Shown piece after piece: positions 56,574 to 64,000 of a DNA stretch of 64,000 bases (its first letter is position 1; every line of letters starts with the position of its first letter). A model generated the notes under the pieces. The model searched no databases. It was not told where the DNA came from and saw nothing but the letters and a program-made list of their open reading frames with translations. The stretch lies in NCBI GenBank assembly GCA_024280885.1, contig JAJRPF010000039.1, positions 1-64,000 of the forward strand, in the 5' to 3' direction. The translations under genes were made by a program, and so were the position numbers. The stretch comes from Planctomycetota bacterium. GTDB taxonomy: Bacteria > Planctomycetota > JAJSAM01 > JAJVHW01.

Positions 56574-59500
56574 CTACTTCGGCGCTTTCGGGGCGCTCGG
56601 AACTCCGGGGGCGCCTGGGGCTCTCGGGGCGCCGCCGTTGGTCGGGGCCGACGTTGTCGCCTTCGGTGCCTTGAGCGTTTGCAGGGCCTCCGCGACGAGT
56701 TGCGCGCCGCGGGACTTCAGGTCGGCGTCGCTGATCTCGCCCTTCGCGTGCTGTGCGAGGACGGCGCGCTGGGCTTCGTACTCCATGTTGCGCTGACCGG
56801 CCTTGCTCTGCAGCATGCGCCACGCGCGGCGGCGCTCGACGCAGAAGAGAGCCATCTGGCGCGAAATCGCGTAGGTCGTGACCTTGCCGGAACCGCCCTC
56901 GGCTTCGATGAAGACACCGAAGTCGGTGACGTGGGCGCGATGCGTGGGATCGGCGAAGCGGCGGTGGATGACGTCCTGTTGCGTGACGCGGGCGAGGACG
57001 TTTTCGAGCGGCTCGAGGCCATCGGCGCTCTTGACCTTCTTCAGGTGCTTGCGGAAACGCGCCTCGGTCGTCGCCCAATGGGCCACGGTGTAGAGCGCGC
57101 CCTTGCCACGGGCCTTGCTGTTGACACGCGCCCAGTCGAGGTCGGCATTCGGGTTGCCCTTCAGGTCCATCACCTCTTGGTACGTCTCGCCGTTCTGCGG
57201 GTTGAAGACGAACTGCGGGACGCCGCGCGAGTCGCGCACGCGGCGCGCCTGCGTGGACGACATATCGTCGGCCACGCCGTGCTCGGGCTGGCAGGTGGTG
57301 AAGGTCTGGATGAAGCTCGTGCCGCGGTACGAGAGGCCGTCGAGGATCGCCTTGTAGAACGACGCGACGTCGGCCATCGAGACCTGCGCGACGAAGGGCG
57401 AACCGTGGCCCGACGTGAAGATCTCGGAGAGGCTTTTCTTCTCCGTGAACTTGCCCTGTGTGACCGAACCGAATTGGTTCATGTCGAAGCCGCCGAGCAT
57501 AAGCGACGAGTCGGAGTTCTGCCCACCGGTGTTGCTGTAGACCTGCGTGTCGAGCATCAGCATCTTGACGTTCGGGCGGTTCTGGAGAACGACCTTCGAG
57601 ACGTTCTGAAAACCGATGTCGCCCATGCCGCCGTCGCCGCCGACCGCCCACGCCTTCGGGAGTTCACGGATCTCTTGATCCGTCATTAACGCGTCCGACA
57701 TGTGTGTGAACTCGAAGTAGCCGGCGTCATCGATGACGTCTTCGTCGCGCTCGAGCAGCGCCGTCGCCAACCGCTCGGGGATCACCGAGCGGCGCGCGTG
57801 ATCCATCATCATGCTCTCGCCGAAGATCCACGTGATGGTCGAGCCATCCTGGAAGAGCGAGTTCATCCACGGATACGGGTGCGGGTTATTTGGCGGCGTC
57901 GATCCGTAGACCGTGTTGCAGCCCGTGTGGGCCCCCATCACCATGACGGCCATGCCGTCGGCGCGGCGCCCATCCACCGACTGCAAATCGACGTGGTTGA
58001 ACGCATCCTGGCGCATGACCTGCACGAGCGCATCGACGATGTCGGCGTCGCTCACGTCGGCTGCGGCAATGCGCTCTGCCGTGTCGGCATCGCTCTCGCC
58101 GCCATAGCCCATGATCACGTGCAGAACCGACTTGCGGAAGAGGGCGTGCTCCTCGGGGCTACGCTCGCGCATCTCGGACATGCGCTGCGCGCCGCCCGCC
58201 ACAAGGCGCGTGGCCTTCTCGCGCAGACGCTCGGCCTTCGCCCGGTAGATCGGGCGCATGTACGCTTCGGTCAGCGTCGTGATCGCGCGCAGGGCGCTCT
58301 TCTCGCCGCAACCGGCACACGCGCCATCGCCTGAGACAAGCGCCTCGTAGAGACTGCGCACCATCAGGTGGTTTTTCAGCGTAACGGCATGCGAGTCCTG
58401 CGGGTTCTCGGAGTCGAAACGCCCGAGGAACTCCGGCGTCGTATCCGGGAGCAGGTCCATGAAGTTGATGCCGGACATGTGGTCGGCGCCGATCTCTTCA
58501 GTCTCTGGACGCATGACCAGAGCGTCCTTGTCGCCGCATTCAGCGACGCATTCGCCACACCCCTTGCAGAGGTCGGAGACGAAGATCCCGAAGATGCCGC
58601 CGGTGCCGGGTGCGCGGCCTTCCTTCGCCCCGAAGACAAGCGGCGTCTTCTCGTACGCAAAGGGAATGCGATTGAAGACCTCAAGGAACTCGTCGCGCGC
58701 GGTGGCAGTCACGTGTTCCATCGAATGCGCCTCTTCGCGCACGATCGCGTTGAACGTCTCGGGACTCTTCTCGGCAAGCCCACCGTTCATCCGGGCGCGC
58801 ACGCGTTCTTCGAGCGACGGCAGCTCCTTCAGCAGGAGTCCACGCTGTACAAGATCGCCGACGTAACCCGCCGCGGCGGTCTGCAGCACCCGCCCGATCT
58901 CCTGTGCCGTATTCGGCAGCGCGGTATCCGGACAGGCCGTGATGCACTCCATGCACTGCGTGCAATTCTCAGGGATCCAGACCGGCTTCTCGCGACGCGC
59001 AACGTACTTGCTGGAGGACGACCCGGCTGCCGCGGCGACCACGCCGACGGCGGCGAGCGGCGAAGCGGGCTGGTGGTACCCGAGACCGGCGCGGTACTCC
59101 GACTCGAACATCGTGCGCGTGACCATCGGGGTGCGCGCGGGCTGCGCGGGCGGCGGATCACAGCTGACCGTGGACTCGACGCCACACGACGAACACGGTG
59201 TGAGCGCGGCCGCGCGCATGCTGGAGAGATCCGGTGCATCGAGCGGGCCGTAGGGGACTTCGGTGACGCGCTGGAACCCAGCAGTCATCACGGTCATATT
59301 GGACTCGACGACGCCCGCGCCGAAACGGCCGAACTTCTTCTCGTATTGCTTGCGCACGACCTCGCGGAAGCGTTCCTCGGAGATCGAGTAGTCATCGAGG
59401 AACCCGGAGACGCGGAAGAAGGCACCGAGGAATGAGTTGCCCTGCATGCGCAGTTGCAACTCGGCACGATCGGTGGCGTTGCGCGCGATCTCGAACCCGG

Positions 59501-61358
59501 GCAGAGTGCGGAGTTTGATCTTCTTCTCGATGATCTCGCGCCGCAGCGGCGGCGGAATGCGCTGCCAGGCGACATCCGGCGTGTCGTCCGACTCCCAGAC
59601 GAACGTGCCGCCCGCGGCCATGCCGTCGAGAGGGTTCATGTGGGTGAATGCCTTGGGATCACAGCAGAGCACCACGTTGACGTGGCGCAGATCGCAGTTC
59701 ACGCGAATACGCTCGGGGGCCGCAACCAGGAAGTACGACGTCGGCGAACCCTTCTTCTCTGACCCGTACTTCGGGTTGGAGCTGATGTGAATCTTCTCCT
59801 CGATGCGTCCGTAGGGGTCGTACGTCGGATCCGCGTGCGCGATGTCGTCAGCGAATGCGCCGATGATGCTGCCGAGGTTCTTGCCGGTCGTGATCATGCC
59901 CCAGCCGCCGATCGAGTGCAGTCGCACCGCGATCGCGCCATCGGGGAGGAGCGACGGCTTATGGTCGCTGATGACCGCGTACGGATGGTCGACGCCGAGC
60001 ACGAAGAAGCTCTCGCCGTCTGCCGCTGTCCTGCCGTCAGTGCGCGCCAAGCCGCCCGTCACGAATTCGTAGGCGCCGAAGACCGCCTCCGGGCGGAAGT
60101 CACGCGAACCGAGACCAAAGACGCCGCTGAACACGCGCGGCGACTGATCACGACGCATCGCGGGGATGCCCGCGTGGCTCATCTCGATCTCGTTCTCGCG
60201 CGCCTTCGCGATGGACGAGCGGATCTCGCGTGTGAGTGGGTTGTCAGGCGAGAGCGCTTCGTCCGTGCGCTCGAGAACGATGACGTTCTTCTTCCCCAAG
60301 AGCGCCTTCACAACGGCGGCCTCCGGGAACGGACGAAGGACATTGACGTGTACGCAACCGACCTTCGCGTCGCCCTCGGCGCGCAACGTGTCGATCGCCG
60401 CTTCGATGTTCTCGGCTGCGGAACCGAGGCAGACGAACACGGTGTCGGCGTCGTCGCATGCGTACTCGGTAACGAACCGGTAGCGCCGGCCCGTCAGACG
60501 ACCGAATTCCGCGTACGCCTCTTCGAGCATGTCGTGGATCGGCTCGGCGAAGTTGTTCCGGCGCGCCACGATCCCGTTCATGTAGTGGTCCTGGTTCTGC
60601 ACCGGACCGAGGAGCACGGGGTTCTTGATGTCGATGAGTTCCGGGATGCGCCGACGCTTCGGGCCGAAGAGCGTGCGCTGCGCCTCCGTCGGCGTGTCGA
60701 TGATGTCCTCTGGTGCACCGAGGAACTCGCGGATCAGGTCGGCTTCGGGCTTGAAGAACGTGCGCTCGAGGTGAGTTGTCAGGAACCCGTCCTGGCCGTT
60801 GATACCGGGCGTGAGTGCCCGCTCAGTGACACGGCGCAGGATGAGCGCCTGGTCGGCCGCCTGCTGCGCGTCCCTTGCGAAGAGCATGATCCAACCCGTG
60901 TCGAGCGCCGCGTAGAGGTCGTCGTGTGCGCAGTGGACGTTCAACGCGTGCTTCGTCAGCGCGCGCGCGCCGAGTTGCACGACCATCGACGAGAGCTTTC
61001 CAGGCGCGTGGTAGTACTGCTCGAGGCCGTAGACGAGGCCCTGCCCGGACGTGAAGTTGACGACTCGCTTGCCCGTCACGGAGAGCGCGATCGAACCACC
61101 TTGCGCGGCGTGTTCGCCCTCGGTCTCGATAGCGAGCTTCGGGCGCCCGAAGACGTTGAGCTTGCCCTCGGCATAGGCCGCCTGGAAGAGCTCGCCCATC
61201 TCGGTCGAGGGCGTGATCGGGTAGAAGACCCCGCCGTCGCAAACACGGGCTTCGACATGCGTCGCCACGAGGTGGTTGCCGGTGGACGTCACGCGGACAC
61301 CGGGGTACTTCGGCGTATCGTTCACCGAGTTGTTCACTGGCTTGTTGGTGGTGCTCAT
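56574..61358 (-). CDS. nifJ: Pyruvate:ferredoxin (flavodoxin) oxidoreductase-like, unusually large
   Basis: ATHVEARVCDGGVFYPITPSTEMGE; INGQDGFLTTHLERTF; CTQCMECITACPD and CKGCGECVAEC ferredoxin motifs; ACAGCGEKSALRA; WAVGGDGGMGDIGFQNVSKV...LDTQVYSNTGGQNS TPP domain; Ala/Pro-rich tail. Confidence 0.92.
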   Translation of the reverse strand: MSTTNKPVNNSVNDTPKYPGVRVTSTGNHLVATHVEARVCDGGVFYPITPSTEMGELFQAAYAEGKLNVFGRPKLAIETEGEHAAQGGSIALSVTGKRVVNFTSGQGLVYGLEQYYHAPGKLSSMVVQLGARALTKHALNVHCAHDDLYAALDTGWIMLFARDAQQAADQALILRRVTERALTPGINGQDGFLTTHLERTFFKPEADLIREFLGAPEDIIDTPTEAQRTLFGPKRRRIPELIDIKNPVLLGPVQNQDHYMNGIVARRNNFAEPIHDMLEEAYAEFGRLTGRRYRFVTEYACDDADTVFVCLGSAAENIEAAIDTLRAEGDAKVGCVHVNVLRPFPEAAVVKALLGKKNVIVLERTDEALSPDNPLTREIRSSIAKARENEIEMSHAGIPAMRRDQSPRVFSGVFGLGSRDFRPEAVFGAYEFVTGGLARTDGRTAADGESFFVLGVDHPYAVISDHKPSLLPDGAIAVRLHSIGGWGMITTGKNLGSIIGAFADDIAHADPTYDPYGRIEEKIHISSNPKYGSEKKGSPTSYFLVAAPERIRVNCDLRHVNVVLCCDPKAFTHMNPLDGMAAGGTFVWESDDTPDVAWQRIPPPLRREIIEKKIKLRTLPGFEIARNATDRAELQLRMQGNSFLGAFFRVSGFLDDYSISEERFREVVRKQYEKKFGRFGAGVVESNMTVMTAGFQRVTEVPYGPLDAPDLSSMRAAALTPCSSCGVESTVSCDPPPAQPARTPMVTRTMFESEYRAGLGYHQPASPLAAVGVVAAAAGSSSSKYVARREKPVWIPENCTQCMECITACPDTALPNTAQEIGRVLQTAAAGYVGDLVQRGLLLKELPSLEERVRARMNGGLAEKSPETFNAIVREEAHSMEHVTATARDEFLEVFNRIPFAYEKTPLVFGAKEGRAPGTGGIFGIFVSDLCKGCGECVAECGDKDALVMRPETEEIGADHMSGINFMDLLPDTTPEFLGRFDSENPQDSHAVTLKNHLMVRSLYEALVSGDGACAGCGEKSALRAITTLTEAYMRPIYRAKAERLREKATRLVAGGAQRMSEMRERSPEEHALFRKSVLHVIMGYGGESDADTAERIAAADVSDADIVDALVQVMRQDAFNHVDLQSVDGRRADGMAVMVMGAHTGCNTVYGSTPPNNPHPYPWMNSLFQDGSTITWIFGESMMMDHARRSVIPERLATALLERDEDVIDDAGYFEFTHMSDALMTDQEIRELPKAWAVGGDGGMGDIGFQNVSKVVLQNRPNVKMLMLDTQVYSNTGGQNSDSSLMLGGFDMNQFGSVTQGKFTEKKSLSEIFTSGHGSPFVAQVSMADVASFYKAILDGLSYRGTSFIQTFTTCQPEHGVADDMSSTQARRVRDSRGVPQFVFNPQNGETYQEVMDLKGNPNADLDWARVNSKARGKGALYTVAHWATTEARFRKHLKKVKSADGLEPLENVLARVTQQDVIHRRFADPTHRAHVTDFGVFIEAEGGSGKVTTYAISRQMALFCVERRRAWRMLQSKAGQRNMEYEAQRAVLAQHAKGEISDADLKSRGAQLVAEALQTLKAPKATTSAPTNGGAPRAPGAPGVPSAPKAPK

Positions 61359-61686
61359 CGTGGTACTCGTTGGTGCTCGTGTGTGTGGGGGGGGCAGGGC
61401 GTTTCCTCGCCGGACGTCCGCCGTCGAGCGGGCGACCGAGCGCGGGCAGTTCCGCCACCCGCTCGGCAATCCATCCGGTCATTCCGGCTCCGCGACCTCG
61501 GTGGGACGTTTGCACGTTCTCCGAAGGCGCATCCCGGCCACGATATTCGGTGCGCCGACGGTGGTACAGAGAACGCCGATCGGGCCCGTCCGGCCCGAGC
61601 CCGGATGGAGACTCCGGTGGCAGCGCGCGTTTCTTGGCCGCGAAGCCATCGATCCCGGGCTCAGGGGTGTGTGGAGGGCAGCGAGG

Positions 61687-64000
61687 TCACCGGAGCGAGA
61701 GCCCCTGTGCCCATGCCTCGACCTTCGCGCCAAGTTCCGCCGGCGTCATCCCGAAGTGCGCTTTCACGTCCGGCGGTCGGCCCGTGTACCGCAACCGGAC
61801 GAAGTCGAGGAGTTTGGGACGCAATGCGCCGCCCTCGGCCTCGAATAGATAGTGACAGAGCGCCGCGGACTGTGCGTAGAAGACGTTGGTCTCGCTCAGC
61901 CGCCCCCCACTGGCGAGTTCGCTCCCACCAGGGACCGAGTACTTGAACTCGTGGTCCAACTTCGCAAACACGTCGTACCCGATCGACATGTGCTGCTCCC
62001 ACGGGATCAAGAGCTTCTGCGGTCCGAGGGTCGCGACCGCCGTCAGGCTCTTCCCGCGCGGGTCGAACGTCCACGACCGCGCTCGCACATCGAGCGTGCG
62101 CTCCTCGACCATCTCGGCGAAGCCCTCGATGATCCAGTTCCCGGGAACATCACCTTCGCCCCTGTCCTCGGCGCCCGAGAAGAGCGGACAGCGCTCCGCG
62201 ATCCACTGGTGGGTCAATTCGTGCGCGAACGTCGGCATCATCGCCCGGAACGCATCCGGATCGTCGGGGAGGTACATGTGCGAGAGTTCCTCGCTGGGGG
62301 CGTAGTGCCCGACGCTGTATTCACTGACGTGCGCGCGGGCACCCTTCTCTCGCGTGCGCTCGCGGTACGAGTCCTCCGTCGGGTACACCAGGATCGTCAA
62401 CGGAAAGCGCGATGAGCGATCGCGTTCGCCGGCGGAGAATACCCCCTCCAGCAGATCGCAGACGACCTCTCCGACCGAAAGACAGCGCCCCAGAGAGCCG
62501 GGACTCTCAAGCGGCGCCACCACCATCAACTGCTTGCTCCGGACCGCGATCAGATCCTTGCGCCAGGTGTGGGTGAGTGCGCCCAGAACACGTTCTCCGG
62601 GCGTGAGCTCAGGCGTGTCCGCAGTCGGTGCCGGAACGATCTCGAACTGGGTCGTGCGCGCGGCCTCGGCAACTTCGAGCCATGCGCGCACGTCGAATTC
62701 ACCGGAGGGCCGGAGGGACTCGGGGATGAGCGCCCGGACGTCGTCGCGATACGCCTCGATCGCACCTCCCGACGCGAGAGCGAGTCGGAGAAGATCGATC
62801 CGCAGTTCGGAGTCTGCGCCCTCCGGCAACCGATCGTACGCGTCGGCAAGCGTCGCTTGGTCGCCCTGCAGTAGCGGCTCGGCCTGCGCACGGATCTGCG
62901 CGGCGATCTTCGGTACGAGCCGTGGGCTCTTCATGCGGCCGAGGCCCTTCAATTTGGTGCTCGCGCGCTTCAGATCCGCGGACGGCGCTTGGAGTGCGCG
63001 GGCATACGTGACGAGCAGAGCGAGCAGTCCGAGATCGCGCGAGCGTGCGGCGTCGATCGCCAGCTTCGCGAGCGCGGCGCCGCGCCGCCGTTGCGAGATC
63101 GTCAGCAGTGCATCCTCGACTTCAATCGCCGGACCGAGTGCGACCACTCCACCCGCTGCGTCCAGGACGAGCGACGTGGCGTCGAGCGCGAGCGTCGCCC
63201 CCCCCGAGACGGTCAAGCTCCAGGCCGCCGTATCGATGAGAAAACTCCCCTCGACGACGACTCCCTGGTCGGTGACGAGCGTCCCGCCGAACTCTCCGTC
63301 AGGTGGAGCGAGAAGGCGGGTGCGACGGCCCTCCCGAGCCTTCGTCCGCACGGCGACCACACGCTCCGGATACGCGTAGAGCACGCGTCCTCGGGCGGGC
63401 ACCACACGTGCGCCCCCACGTACCGGCGCCGTCCACCGGATCCCGAGTTCGTCACCGGCCGCGGCGAAGCGACCGAGCAACGTCGTCCCGACGGCGAGCG
63501 TCGGGTGAAGCGCGTCACTCAACATGCCGTCGCGCGCGGAGCGTGACAGGATGGAGAAGCGACCGTCGGCGCCGGCGCGACACAACCGTAGCCCACTCTT
63601 CTCCCTCTCGTCCAGCACGGCCAGCCACGTCTCACCGTTCGCCGCGAACGTTCCGGCGCCGTGCACGAGGCCGACCTCACCGAGTATCCCGCTCGCGAAG
63701 TCCCCACCGAGGATGTCGATGAGGTAGACGAGACGTTCTCCGGGATAGTGACGCTTCTCCGTGCGGACGTTCGAGACGACGACAGCCGTCGGGAACAGGC
63801 TCACGCGCGCTTCGCGGAAGTCGCTCTCGCCGCGCGTGGGGTCGTATCCGAGGTCCTGACGCGAGACGAAGTGTCCGGTCCACGCGTCGAGGACGCGAAC
63901 TCCCGTCGGCTCGTCGGCCTCGATGAAGCACACACGACGATCGCGGATCGCTATTCGTCCCTGCACGCGACCGCCCTTGCGACGCCAGAGAGACTTGCCG
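61687..64000 (-). CDS. Exported-type protein: beta-propeller/PQQ-like N-terminal region plus HExxH (gluzincin-like) peptidase domain; start lies beyond the window
   Basis: MMPTFAHELTHQWIAERC...GNWIIEGFAEMVEERTL; frame remains open to base 64000 (GKSLWRRKGGRVQGRIAIRD...). Confidence 0.65.
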   Translation of the reverse strand, partial: GKSLWRRKGGRVQGRIAIRDRRVCFIEADEPTGVRVLDAWTGHFVSRQDLGYDPTRGESDFREARVSLFPTAVVVSNVRTEKRHYPGERLVYLIDILGGDFASGILGEVGLVHGAGTFAANGETWLAVLDEREKSGLRLCRAGADGRFSILSRSARDGMLSDALHPTLAVGTTLLGRFAAAGDELGIRWTAPVRGGARVVPARGRVLYAYPERVVAVRTKAREGRRTRLLAPPDGEFGGTLVTDQGVVVEGSFLIDTAAWSLTVSGGATLALDATSLVLDAAGGVVALGPAIEVEDALLTISQRRRGAALAKLAIDAARSRDLGLLALLVTYARALQAPSADLKRASTKLKGLGRMKSPRLVPKIAAQIRAQAEPLLQGDQATLADAYDRLPEGADSELRIDLLRLALASGGAIEAYRDDVRALIPESLRPSGEFDVRAWLEVAEAARTTQFEIVPAPTADTPELTPGERVLGALTHTWRKDLIAVRSKQLMVVAPLESPGSLGRCLSVGEVVCDLLEGVFSAGERDRSSRFPLTILVYPTEDSYRERTREKGARAHVSEYSVGHYAPSEELSHMYLPDDPDAFRAMMPTFAHELTHQWIAERCPLFSGAEDRGEGDVPGNWIIEGFAEMVEERTLDVRARSWTFDPRGKSLTAVATLGPQKLLIPWEQHMSIGYDVFAKLDHEFKYSVPGGSELASGGRLSETNVFYAQSAALCHYLFEAEGGALRPKLLDFVRLRYTGRPPDVKAHFGMTPAELGAKVEAWAQGLSLR

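Noticed and set aside
61380-61400. Poly-G run upstream of nifJ as phase-variable tract
   Set aside because: Only 8 G in a high-GC genome; possible but unsupported without strain or read-level variation.
59787-61946. 719-aa plus-strand ORF
   Set aside because: Antisense to nifJ; no domain signature and typical GC-shadow composition.

Overview
High-GC bacterial chromosomal window. Several gene families suggest Planctomycetota, but this is inference only. Coding density is high and about 45 CDS are supported by their translations. Recognisable loci: an antiporter fragment at the left edge; queC-queE; folA/thyA; ispH; topA; pyrE; a UDP-glucuronate decarboxylase; a CYTH-CHAD protein; rsmH; two MscS channels; a 13-haem-motif cytochrome; a sulfotransferase/glycosyltransferase cluster; three HExxH-peptidase-like proteins, one interrupted and apparently lacking the motif; a three-subunit molybdenum hydroxylase resembling 4-hydroxybenzoyl-CoA reductase; a Ser/Thr kinase-SUMF1 fusion; a BlaI/BlaR1-like pair with a candidate operator; and a very large pyruvate:ferredoxin oxidoreductase. 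I saw no CRISPR array, rRNA, tRNA, integrase or transposase. The most interesting non-standard signals are: (1) a dispersed palindrome with 27-30 bp arms, a constant 28-nt loop and compensated arm differences between two copies, plus a solitary half copy; (2) a 28-codon single-TM ORF with a Shine-Dalgarno and a downstream hairpin; (3) an in-frame TAG splitting an otherwise continuous 546-codon frame; (4) two CRP/FNR-like sites 73 bp apart upstream of the multihaem cytochrome; (5) short tandem repeats recurring in intergenic gaps. All functional calls come from reading motifs; no database search was run.
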